Below, piece by piece: positions 8,632 to 19,018 of a stretch of DNA of 64,000 nucleotides. Source of the DNA: Aphelocoma coerulescens (taxonomy: Eukaryota > Chordata > Aves > Passeriformes > Corvidae). The stretch's first letter is position 1. The number at the start of each line of letters is the position of its first letter. The DNA is taken from the NCBI RefSeq assembly GCF_041296385.1, contig NW_027183804.1:3906001-3970000 (forward strand), in the 5' to 3' direction. Below the pieces are notes generated by a model that worked only from the letters and a program-made list of their open reading frames with translations, was not told the origin of the DNA and did no database searches. Position numbers and translations under genes: made by a program.

Positions 8632-9253
8632 TATTGGACCTTTTGGAAAGTCTGAGGGCAAACAACACGTGGCGGTAGAAGCCAGGTCAGGACTAGTCCA
8701 AGCAGGAGCCTTCTCTCGGGCAACTAGTGCAAACACATTAGAAGCCCTTAAAATGTGGTTCAGTTTCTTTCCAAAACCTGTACCTATCCAATCCGACAAC
8801 GGGGCACATTTCACAGCGAGCATCGTCCAAAAATGGGCCAAAGAAGAAGGGATCCAGTGGATATTTCACACACCCCATTATCCACAAGCAAATGGCATCG
8901 TCGAGAGAACAAATGGCCTGCTTAAGCGATTTCTGAAACTTCAACATTCTAATTGGACTGAACGACTATGGGATGCTGTGAAAACAGTACATGAGCAATG
9001 GGGAGTAAATGGATGTCCCAGACTCACAGCTTTTTATCTGCAGCCTCCCTCCTTGATACCAGCAACATCTAAACCTACAGGTAATCAAAAACCCGCACGC
9101 TTCCCAGGACAGCCTGTATGGGTGGAACTGCCTACCGCAGGAGCTGTACCCATGGTACTCACTACTCCTTTGAACATGCATACCTGGAAAGCAAACGATG
9201 CTTATGGCAAAGAACACAAAATAAGCTCTCGCTGGCTTATTCCTACATTTTAA
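8606..9253 (+). pseudogene. pol: Integrase catalytic core and C-terminal domain
   Basis: The core lies in a third frame. The catalytic D,D-35-E set is present: Asp in QVDDIG (near 8627), Asp in SDNG (8795-8797) and Glu in GIVERTNG (8903-8905), with exactly 35 residues between the last two. The C-terminal part (PGQPVWV ... WKANDAYGKEHKISSRW) resembles the DNA-binding end of retroviral integrases. The stop is at 9251-9253. The core itself is unbroken, but it is cut off from the zinc domain by the frame change. Confidence 0.85.
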
Positions 9254-9280
9254 TATTAGCCCTGAAAGGGGCTGGACAGA

Positions 9281-9300
9281 CTTTTTCTTGTCTTTCACAG
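9281..9300 (+). promoter_or_regulatory. Likely env splice acceptor
   Basis: A pyrimidine-rich run ending TTTCACAG sits just after the integrase stop and 64 bases before the env ATG, the usual place of a retroviral env acceptor. Retained in all complete units. Confidence 0.5.
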
Positions 9301-9363
9301 GTAACTGAACAACAGGAGAAAAAAATATTCAGGACTGTGCATGAAAAACCTCAGATACAAACT

Positions 9364-10773
9364 ATGCTTCGGTTTACTGGTAATTGTGATTGTAACATGT
9401 TAGCTCTATTTTTATGCTTATTTACCTTGTGCATGTGCTCAGCAGAGCTAGCTAGCAGAGCTAGATCAAAGGAACCTTGCCTGGAAATTAGGAAAAGGGT
9501 TTGCAAAAATATGGAATCCTACTGATCAAGGTGTATGTGTAACATTACCTGATTCTGCTGAACCAGGATTGCCATCTTACATAGTACCCTTGAATTTATC
9601 TTTTGTCCTCAATATGACTAGTGTGGCAGCCCCATTGCCTCTACCTGAACAGTGGACAAGTCAGAAAAATGGAGCCCAAGTTGAGTGCAGAGGTACCCCT
9701 ATAGTACATAACCTTTACCAAACATATGACCCACCTTCTGATGCACCTCATGAAGGACAGTTGCACCAGAAATATTGTAGAACTAGGCGTCCAAAGGTAA
9801 ATAGAACCATCTTATCTCAAATTGAATCCCCTCACCCAGCCATCAAATTAGATAAAAGTCAATTCAGCCCTGAGACAATAACCTTTGAGGAATATAATGC
9901 TAAACAGCCCTGCCTTGTTTACCCATGGGATCCACGGTTTGACCCACTCTACACACCAGATGTAGATGAAGGCAAATATAGCACAGTTTTTAACCCTTCC
10001 TGCTGTGGTCAACTTCCGAACATAACGAATAGAACCCCAATCGACTGACAACATTTAATGTGGGCATGGTCTGTACAAACAGTTCTTAAAGGTAAATTTA
10101 GAGACTAAAAAAGACTACAAAAGAAGATAGTCCTCTATTCAATTGCTCAAAGGTGATAACATGCAAAGAAGGACCAGGAGATCCTCCAGAAACATGGTTT
10201 TCACTTAGAATTCGAACATTAGGAACTGATGTGTGTACTTGTTGGGGATACCTCTCAAAAGGCTGGAGAAATCAAGATGAGTCCTGTAACTCCTCCTACA
10301 AATACCTTCTCAACCCATGTGGAGTTCCTTTTACCCCCTACCCAGTCCGTGGGACTCCAATCAATACTAAGCCAAAAATCACCATCCTTGATTATGCAGA
10401 TGCAACTAAGTGGAAAACTGCAAAATATATAGCCCCTCTTGGAATGGCTTGGGGATGCTCTGATGAGATATTTTATTCACATTTGTCATTAGAACAACAT
10501 GCTGGACTTAGGTGTGGAATTGGAATTCCCTCCCTTTGCCCCAGACGTATTTTTACTTTCACCAAAGTGTCTAAAGAACGTCACTGTCGTAGTGTTCCCT
10601 CTTCAAAGGCAACACAAAGAGCAGAATGGGCAATTCAAGGAGTTGACATTCCAGATTACTATACCACTGGACAAAAAGTATCTCTATTTCTGGAAAATTT
10701 CTTTACTCCCTATGTTACCTTTAAAAGACACCAGTTCGTATTAGAAGATATTACCTGGCAATTAAGTATATGA
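9364..10773 (+). pseudogene. env: env surface subunit, broken
   Basis: The ATG at 9364 opens a signal-peptide-like stretch (NMLALFLCLFTLCMC, then Ser-Ala). The frame runs out at 9525. From about 9467 the protein continues in another frame to TGA 10046-10048, with N-glycosylation sites such as NLS, NMT, NRT and NIT. After about 100 bases holding further stops, it resumes at about 10153 with many cysteines and reaches an in-frame TGA at 10771-10773. No CWLC isomerase motif is seen. Confidence 0.75.
9441..9466 (+). repeat. 13-bp tandem duplication at the env frame break
   Basis: AGCAGAGCTAGCT (9441-9453) is followed by AGCAGAGCTAGAT (9454-9466), differing at one base. Thirteen is not a multiple of three, and the env frame changes just here, after the signal peptide. 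The duplication is present in all five complete units, so it predates the array. Confidence 0.7.
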
Positions 10774-11244
10774 AGCAATTGGACACAAGATGCATTTGGA
10801 GAATTATACACCCAAGTCCAGCAAAATACTAAAATGACCCTGCAAAATAGATTAGCTTTAGAGATGGTATTGTTAAAAGAACAAGGAGTTTGTGGGATGT
10901 TCAATAGAACAGAAACTGAGGGTTGTATTACAATTCATAATGCCTCTAGCTCCGCTGAGGAGGCATGAGCTAAGATGAGAGAAATAAGTAATCATACTAG
11001 AAATTTGTTTCATGCAATGCAACCGCGAGAAGTATTTGATAGTTCATGGGTCACTACCATCCTAAAGTATTTTGGGCTCACAGGGTGGGGAAAATGGTTA
11101 GCACAACTTGGAATAACAATTGCTACTGGAATTGCATTGCTAATCGTTGGTATTGGCTGGGTTAAATGCATGATACAACACTTACTCCTTTCCTTCTCCC
11201 CCTCTGTACGCTGTATTCAAATCACCACCACCGAAGAAGGCTGA
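10774..11244 (+). pseudogene. env: env transmembrane subunit, two in-frame stops
   Basis: It follows the TGA at 10771 in the same frame. A heptad-like stretch with LQNRLALEM and LLKEQGVC marks the conserved retroviral transmembrane-subunit region. The cysteines here are spaced Cys-x10-Cys, and the usual CX6CC is not present. A second TGA lies at 10966-10968. After it, an ATG at 10975 opens 89 codons with a hydrophobic anchor at about 11095-11170 and a short tail ending at 11244. The tail end may already belong to flanking sequence. Confidence 0.75.
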
Positions 11245-11673
11245 CCCTTGCCTCTCCCCCCCCACCACCACCACCACCGCTGCCTGCTGCGAGACACTCT
11301 GAGGCCTCCTGGAGCCGACGCCGCCCGCCTGAGGAGAACCCCCCGAACCTGCAGCCCTGGAGCGGAACCACGAGTGAGTTGTGGAACCCCTCCCCTGCTG
11401 CTGCGTGCCGTGCTGAGAGCACCGCGAGTGGGCCAAGGCTCGGCTGCAGCGACCGGGCACCGCGCCTGCAACTCGGAGGACGGGCGGCCGCCTTGCAGCC
11501 AAACTGCTCCCAAGGTCAGAGGAGGCAGATAAGACGCTTCCAACTGCTTCGCTCCCCCCACCCCATCTCGGCGGCACTAAAGGTAGCACAGTGAGCTGCT
11601 GCTCAGACGGACCTTCCCTTCTCTTTTTTTTTTTCTTTCTTTTTCCTTTTTTGTAATTGGGAGACATTGCCAG
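11245..11673. other. Unit 1/unit 2 junction and GC-rich stretch
   Basis: After the env stop come a pyrimidine run and a (CCA)n tract (about 11255-11279). A CpG-rich stretch follows with donor-like GTGAGT near 11372, then the pyrimidine tract before the candidate exon. This is where retroviral sequence gives way to non-retroviral sequence without an LTR, so I take it as the amplification breakpoint. CCA repeats occur on both sides (also 11222-11233). Confidence 0.5.
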
Positions 11674-11715
11674 CATGGGCGCAGAGTTTCAGCACCAGAA
11701 GACCCCGTACTACAG
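11674..11715 (+). other. Candidate host exon, copy 2
   Basis: Same ATG (11675), coding segment and GTATGG donor as 255-296. Here the preceding GC-rich stretch is seen in full back to the env end. Confidence 0.3.
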
Positions 11716-12440
11716 GTATGGACTTGCTTTTTAACAAAAAAAGGCATAAAATACGACCAACAGGCTTTAACAGCCTTAAGCACATGGTGTAAGAGCCACA
11801 GACTAGACGGCTCCGAGGGGACTGCCCTGGGCTTGGAAAGGTTGAAGCAGGCTGGTAAAATGAGAATCGAAGCGGCTCCCACAGGAGATGAGACAGCTAT
11901 TAATGTGCTAAAGCCTTGGAGGCTCCTTTAAAAAGGAGAATAATGCAAGGATGACGGTGGGAACGCGGCGGGCGCCGCCCACTGAGGCCGGCAGCGAGGA
12001 GAGGGCGCCGGGAGAGGCAGCGGGAGGCGTGGCCGCAGCACCGGGCGCGCAAGAGAGCACCGCGGCCGAGCAGCCTTTCCGCCAGCTGCACATCCTGGTC
12101 CCTCTCGCCCTGGGAAATGCGTGTGGGGGCTGGGGCCAGGGGGGCTCCGTCCCTCTCAGCCCTGGGGTGACCGCCCCGAGTATCCCCCGCCATGACTTGG
12201 ACAGAGATCCCCCCCAGTCCCGATCGTTCCCCGACAGGAGAGGCCTGAAGACACCACAGGACCCCCCAGGATGCAGAGGGACGGAGACAGCCCCGGGCCA
12301 TGCGTGCTCCTCACCCCAGCTGAGGCCTGGGGGGCTCTGGCCTCCTCTCCCACGGGGAAGGCGGGGGCTTGGGGATTTGTTTGCATCGCAAGCGACTCGC
12401 TGGGAGAGCAAAGCTCACTCAAGGCATTTGATGTGGTTTT

Positions 12441-12860
12441 TGCCAATTTTATTTTGTTTTACCGTGTTTTACCTGGCATTAGCTGATTTTACCTGGTATT
12501 ACCTGATTTTACCGTGTTTTAACTGTATTAGATTATATTAGATGGTATTAGCCGGCATTACCGTGTTTTACCTGGTATTACCGTGTTTTACCTGGTATTA
12601 CCTTTGGTGGGCTTCGGGTGGTGTCCGAACTCTTCCGATTTTGTCCCTCGTTGCCCCGGCGCTGCTGGGGCCCTGCCTTTGCCGAGCCGGGGTTGCTGTC
12701 CCTCGTTGCCCCGGCAGTTGCCCGTCCCTGCCTTTGCCGAGCTGGGGTGCGGTCCCTCGTTGCCCCGGCAGTTGCCCGTCCCTGCCTTTGCCGAGCTGGG
12801 GTGCGGTCCCTCGTTGCCGCGGTAGTTGCCCGTCCCTGCCTTTGCCGAGCCGGGGTTGCT
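12441..12860. repeat. 20-bp and 54-bp minisatellites, copy 2
   Basis: The 20-bp array ends at about 12604 with only two perfect copies, preceded by a GCCGGCATTA variant. The 54-bp array is at 12643-12860 with four copies. Confidence 0.9.
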
Positions 12861-13099
12861 GGCGCTCCCACTGCCATCTGGAGGGGCCGGCGCAGGTACC
12901 TGAGAAAAGTGGCAGAGAGAAAAGGCGCATTGGCGGCGAGAAGCGGCGCAGCGAACCATCCCATCTCCCTCCCAGCCACCCCCTCACACCCGCCCCGGCC
13001 CGGGGCTCCAGGGCCGCGGCGCTGAGGGCCGGGCCGCTCCCAGAGCTCCGGCCTCGGGGCTTCCGCTCCTCTCCGCCCGCTCCGCTGCTGCCGCCTCCA

Positions 13100-13360
13100 C
13101 GCCGGGACTGCAACTGAAGCCCCGCCACCGCCGCCGCCTTATATAGGCAGCCTAAGCCCCGCCCCCCCGGGCGGCAGCCAATGGGAATCGAGCGCCAAGG
13201 TTCCTCATTGTGAGGAAACAATGAGGGGCGGGGCCAGAACGTAGCGGAGCGATCTGATTGGTCGAGAGGCAGCGGGTCAATGACATCACACCCCGGGCAT
13301 TACCAAAGCTTAGCAAAAATGAAACCCTATAAAATAGAAAAATTACATTTAAAACACCAC
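13100..13360. promoter_or_regulatory. Divergent promoter, copy 2
   Basis: All elements of 1700-1960 are retained. C at 13160, where units 1 and 3 have T, gives a longer GC box next to the minus-strand TATA. Confidence 0.5.
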
Positions 13361-13592
13361 TGGAGTGTGGCATTCAGCAGCGGCCGCTCTTTATTGGGGC
13401 CAGGTGCACCAGGGGATTTCTCCTCTGAAATATCCTGTGTGCCGAGGGCTCCAAAGCTCCTGTTCACACGCTGTGCTTTGCATCCTTTTGCATTGCTATC
13501 ATTCGATTCAACGCTGCCCTGAACTCCCCGCTGGACGCTGCAAAGAGCGGTCTCAGAGCTGCTGAGCCACTACTAGCAGGCATCCTGTGACC

Positions 13593-13898
13593 ATGCCTGG
13601 CAGTGCTGGCCGCAAATTTTCTGTGGAAACAGAGCGTCCTGCAGCTGTATCCAACGCGCCTGCACAGCCATCACAAAAACGCTCGCCCAAGACAGACACG
13701 CTATCAGAAGCGGCCGATCCATGCTTAAGCATCATGCCTGGAAATAGCGGCTGGCCAGGAAGTCCTAATGTCGCCGCTGCCCTTTGTGACAACTCTGCGG
13801 CGCAGGCGGCGGGGCCACGACGTCTCCGGGCGACGACACTGCCCCAGAGGCAGGGGGCTCGGGGACGGCCAGTGCCAGCACCGCACCGAGCCCGCTGA
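13593..13898 (+). CDS. 101-codon open frame, copy 2
   Basis: Identical in protein sequence to 2193-2498. Function unknown. Confidence 0.2.
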   Translation: MPGSAGRKFSVETERPAAVSNAPAQPSQKRSPKTDTLSEAADPCLSIMPGNSGWPGSPNVAAALCDNSAAQAAGPRRLRATTLPQRQGARGRPVPAPHRAR

Positions 13899-14019
13899 TT
13901 GCTCCACAGGCCGCGGCCTCTGTGACACGCGGGGACAGCGCCTGGCTCGCAGCGCAGGGAGGCAGGGCCGGCATCAGGGCGGGCTGGGGGAGGGGTCGGC
14001 ATTGAAGCCCCACTTGGGC

Positions 14020-15093
14020 TGCCTTGGGCTGCCATTGCGGCTCAGGCCGGCCTTAGGGCTGGCCCTGCCCTTAGGGCTAACGGTGGCCTTGAGCTTGGAG
14101 CCTGCCTTGGGCTAGGGAGTGCACCTGGGGCACTGGCCTTAACTCCATGAATGGTTGGCCTTAGGGCAGCAGTTGGGGCTGAGTTTGGGAGTTAGAGCTA
14201 AAGGCGGCATTGGAGTGTGGGCTGGGGCTGGGCTCAAAGCTGGACTTAGGGCTTCAGTTGGGATTGGTGTTGGGCTTGATCTTAAGAGTTGCAGTTGGGG
14301 CTGGCTTTGGCCTTCGAGCTCACCGTTGTTATAAACGAGGCTGAGACTTTTTTTAAAAAAGAAAAGCCAACTCGTTTGTTTATTCATTAACAACTGAGAG
14401 CGAGAACCCAGGATAAGCCCAGGCTCCGCACGACAAGCCAGAGTAAAGCAGCACACAAAAAGGACAGTGTGACCCTCCGGGTGCAACCTCGGACCCCAAG
14501 TTCCGCAGGAGCTCCCCGGATAAAGTCCCAGGTCCGTTCTTATGCCCTCTGTCCGTTCACAATTGGTGGATTTTGGATTCTTCTTCTGATTGGCTCGCTT
14601 CCAGGGGTTCTATTGGTCTTTATCAAGATGCATTTTTGTCCAATCATTTCCCGAGGGTGTCGAATGATTGGCTAAGCGGTCCAAGATGTTGACATCACCT
14701 GCATGAGGTCATTTTCTAGTCCATCACGTCATCACATCCCCAATTGCGTCTCCACCTAGTGCTCACACTCCCATATTACACCCAGACAGTCTCGCAATAT
14801 CCTCCGTTAACATGCCCATTTATCCAACTATCGACTCCCCTCTTTTCTATCTCCTCCAAACAGTAAAAATCAACACCCTGAAACCAATTCATTTATTACA
14901 CCGTTGCATTTGGTTTAGGGCTGAGCATTTAGCAAGGGGCTGGAATTAGGAGAGGCCTCGGCGTTAGGGCTGGGTTTTACATTACAGCTACCATTGGCGT
15001 GAAGGCTAAATGCGGCGTTTGCCTTCAGCCTGGCCTTGGTATTGGCTCTGGGGCTGCACGGGTCTGCCACTGGCATGGGATGAAATCCAGGAC
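14020..15093. repeat. Degenerate TTAGGG-like repeat, copy 2
   Basis: Two parts, 14020-14326 and 14905-15093, separated by the solo LTR. C at 14205 as in all units except unit 1. Confidence 0.6.
14327..14900 (-). mobile_element. Solo LTR, copy 2
   Basis: Same termini and CCGT flanks (14323-14326 and 14901-14904) as in unit 1. Confidence 0.75.
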
Positions 15094-16057
15094 TGTGAGC
15101 GTGTCTAAACATGGAGTGAGACTGAGATCAGAATGGGCGTGCGCTTTGGGACCGAGCGCACGCCCAGCGGAAAAGAGAAGACGTCACTGCGGGATGTCCC
15201 TGGCATCGTCCCCGCCCTGCTCAGGCACCACCAAACCTGGCGGCAGCTGCCTTGGCCAAGATGCAGGTGCTCCCAGCTCTGGCTGCTCCCGCTTCCGGGT
15301 GCTCCCAGCCCCCCTCCAGCTCTGCTGGAGCCCCTTTAGGCACTGCAAGGGTGATTGGCCCCAAACTGGGCCCTACTTTTACTGTCAAATAAAATACATC
15401 AATTTTTTGGCATCGACATTTAATCTCGTTTGGTTTTAATCTCACATCTGGCAATATTTTGAACCTTCTAAGTTCTTTCTGGTTTATGCTCAGAGACTTC
15501 GCCTGCTTTGCTTTTCTGGGTCTGAACCGGATCGTAACACTTTATTGGCATAGTCGGCAGGATCCCCGTAAAATGAGAGTGTTGTTTCCAAAAAATGCAT
15601 GAATTGCTAATTCTTATGATTGGATCATTTTAGGAAAATAAAACAACGTACCTTTCTACATTTCCTAACACCTCTCTACCTTTCTTACTCTGTCTTACTC
15701 TTTTGTTTGTTTGTTTGTTTGCTTGTGTGTTTGCACATGCACCTGAGCTAAAACGGTGCTCCCGAGGCCCAGGGTCTGGGAAATTGGCACTCCTGTAGGT
15801 AAAAGACCTGGGAGGTTTGGAAAGTAATTTTGAGACTTGTAACTTTGGTAAACACTAGGTGCTCTCGAGGTGTAAGGAGTAGGACCTCAGAAACCATTTT
15901 GTAAGGGGTGTCCCTCAAGAGAGACTACTCCAGTGTTTGTAACTTTCTTTGGTTTGGCAGAAGAGGAACCTTCCCAGAGTGCAGGGGTGAGACTTTTGTA
16001 AATTTACTTTACGCTGGGCATCCTCTAGGAATGATCACTCCGACATTTGTAAGTAAC

Positions 16058-17630
16058 ATGGGACATCATACACAAGCTTTGTTTACTTTGTTGGATGAAT
16101 TTGGTGCCAGGCCATCTCCTCCAGGGACGGACTGGGCACAAAACTATTGGTATAATATCCAAGCACTTGTTGATCGAGTCTCTGTCCTGCGCACAGGAGC
16201 GAGACTCAAAAAAGGTAAAGCACAACCAGTGGTATGTTCTGTCTTAGCTGCTGCTGTGCTAGCTGCAGTAGAACACAGAGAGCACCAGCAGAAAGCTGAT
16301 ATGGAAGTTACTGCTTCATTACAGCATTTGGTTAAAGCATTGCCATTTCAGCTGGAGCTAACACCCACCTCCTCCAGGAAGAGATAAGGAATGAAAAGGC
16401 TAGTGTCTGTGTGCTCCGAGAGGAGCTGTTTGCAAGATCAGCAAATGAGGGAAAAAAGGAGTCAGAGCTGGAACTATCTAAAGAAGCGTACCCCCTCTCG
16501 GACTTAGAATCCTTGCGTAATCACTCAGAAAAGCCCTCAGCCTCGCTCCGTCCCTTCATTAAAACAGAATACACCCATGAGGCTTCAGACGACGACACAC
16601 CTGACATAACCACAAAAGAAATCCCATCTACAGCTACTGAATTGGCCAAACTAAAGGAAGGATATAGCCAAAGTCCCAAAGAATCTGAAACTGAATGTGT
16701 TTGGAGACTCTCTCTCACACGGGCTGACCAAATTCTGTTCTCAGAAAAAGAGGCAGAAGGGTACTGGAGGGGCAGGAGTCTTCCTTACCACAGGAGATAA
16801 CCGTGCTCCTTGGTCCCTCCCCAGAGAGCTGCTGATTGGGCTGGCAGACTCAGTCCTTCAGAAAGAGGAGATCCCCTGGCTATAGTAAGGAATGTCAATC
16901 AGACTGTAGAAAGTGTACAGAAAGCGGCTCGTTTACAAATGATGCATGATAGGAAATTAACACCACGAGGTGAATCTCCAGTGATCGTGCCTGTGGATCC
17001 TGAGAGAATGATACCTCTTATCAGAGGCCTCCCTGAAGCTGTGAAACCCATAGGCATGCAGCTAAAAGGACAAATAGAAAGTCTCCCAATTGCAGAAAGA
17101 GCTGTAGCCACCTTGGAGGCAGCAGCTATTTCCCTCAGTCTTAACCGGGCAAAAGGGAAGGTTTGGACCTGGGGGGGAAGGTGGCACAAGAATTAATTAA
17201 TTACGGGAGAAAATATGGCCCAATTCCTTCAAATACAACTGATTCTAGATCAATTCGGCGCACAGAGTGCAAAACCCTGTCCCCAGCAAAACTCCAAAAG
17301 GTAAGGTTCTCCCCTGGGCTGGGTAGACAAACAAATACAGGGGAAGAACGCAAGGAGAAAAGAAATGCCCTGTGGATTGCGGGCTTACAAAAGGGAGTCC
17401 CAAGGACCCTAATGGATGGCCAGCCCACTAATAAATTAGAACTATTCATCCAAGAGTGGCCAGCAAAAGAGGAACCATTAAAAGCTGTCCCTGCTACAGC
17501 CCCTCCCCTGGAGGAACCACAAGAAAGGGAAGGTGACAGAAAACCCTTATCTTTGCAGAAGGTAAGCCAGGGGGCGAAGGGTGGATTCACATCAGGCGCC
17601 TTTCTAACAATTCCAGAGGAGACCCGTTAA
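16058..17630 (+). pseudogene. gag: gag, broken, copy 2
   Basis: The same four or more frame breaks as the unit 1 copy, at the same relative places. No new lesion seen. Confidence 0.75.
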
Positions 17631-19018
17631 TAACCTGTCCTACTGGTCCCCACAAAGCCCCGGTAACTTTTTTAGTAGATACTGGTGCTCAGGTGTCTGC
17701 CCTTAAAATTGAAGATGCCTCCTCACGTGGAATCACTCCCTCACGTAAGAGTATACGTGTCACAGATGTTTTTGAGAATAGCCAAGCCCAGATGACAGCA
17801 AAGGTAAGACGCTGGTTACCGGCAGAAGAGAAAGCAGTTGACACCCTAATGATTACAGGTGAATTTCCTACAAATTCACTGGGTCTGGACCTCCTAAAGG
17901 GAAGGCCTTGGACCAATGAAGAAGGAAAAATAGGGACTTTGGGGCAGGAAACCTCCCATTTGTGTTTGTTAAGTTCTGCTCCTGCTCTTCCCCCCTCCCT
18001 AGTAACCAATGTCAAACCTTACCCCTTGCCTTTAGGAGCCAGAGAAGGAATCACACCAATTATTGCACATTTGAAAGAAAAAGGAATAGTGATTGCAACA
18101 CATTCCCCTTACAATGCTCCTGTGTGGCCAGTCCGCAAGCCTAATGGCAACTGGAGACTGACAGGAGACTATCGGCGGCTTAACTCAAATACAGGGCCTC
18201 TCACTGCTGCAGTCCCAAACATTGCTGAGCTGAGAGCTACTAGACAAGAACAAGCTCATCCAATTGTGGCCACTATTGATGTCAAGGACATGTTTTTTAT
18301 GGTCCCCTCGCAGGAACAAGATCAGGAGCGTTTTGCTTTCACGGGGGAGGGCCAGCAATATACTTTCACTCGCCTCCCACAAGGATTCAAACACTCACCC
18401 ACTCTAGCACATCATGCACTAGCACAAGAATTGTCACTCATTCCTCCTGCACCAGGAGTAAGAGTATACCAATACATTGATGGCATTTTGGTGGCAGGAG
18501 ATGAGATTACACCTGTACAAACAACACAAACAAACATCATTAAACATCTAGAATCCCCGGGCTTACGTATTCCTCCTGAAAAAGTACAACTCCCTTCCCT
18601 AGAAGTAAAATTCTTGGGAATCTGGTGGAAAGGAGGAATGGTGTGTATTGCCCCAGACACCCTCAGCCACCGAGACCAAATTGAAACCCCAGAGACTAAA
18701 AAAGACCTGCGGCATGCTTTAGGCCTGCTAATTTTTTGGAGGAAACACATTCCTGACTTTTCAATAATTGCAAGGCCCCTGTATGATTTGCTAGGAAAAA
18801 AAGCAAAGTGGGATTGGACTCCCTTGCACGATGAGGCCCTACAACTCCTAATTTTTGAAGCTAACACATACCAATCCCTAGGTCCTATACATCCCACTGA
18901 TCCAGTACACATGGAATGGCGATTTGCAAGCTCTGGACTGTCTATACATTTATGGCAGAAAGGACCCGATGGTCCGACCAGACCCATAGGGTTTTACTCA
19001 CGCAGTTTAAAGATGTAG
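17537..19018 (+). pseudogene. pol: Protease and reverse transcriptase, copy 2, early stop
   Basis: YIDG box at 18473-18484. A private C-to-T at 19016 makes TAG just beyond the point where the frame breaks in other units, so it removes only out-of-frame tail. Confidence 0.9.

Larger units (their letters stand above)
3694..11244 (+). mobile_element. Degenerate provirus with a single 5' LTR, unit 1
   Basis: Retroviral order is LTR, primer site, gag, protease, reverse transcriptase, RNase H, integrase, env. Every gene carries frame changes or stops, and no 3' LTR or polypurine tract follows env. Instead the sequence passes at about 11245 into a pyrimidine and CCA-rich stretch that opens the next unit. 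The serine-tRNA-type primer site and a class I-like transmembrane protein suggest a gammaretrovirus-related endogenous family. I cannot name the family. Confidence 0.9.
1..11419 (+). repeat. Tandem unit 1 (11,419 bp)
   Basis: First complete unit of a head-to-tail macrosatellite; base 1 corresponds to 11420, 22820, 34239, 45660 and 57081. It has three full copies of the 20-bp minisatellite and six C's in the C-run near 790. It carries the most private variants of any unit, for example A at 546, C at 898, T at 2805, C at 6354 and A at 8543, where the other units agree with one another. All units lie in the same orientation with no spacer. Confidence 0.97.
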
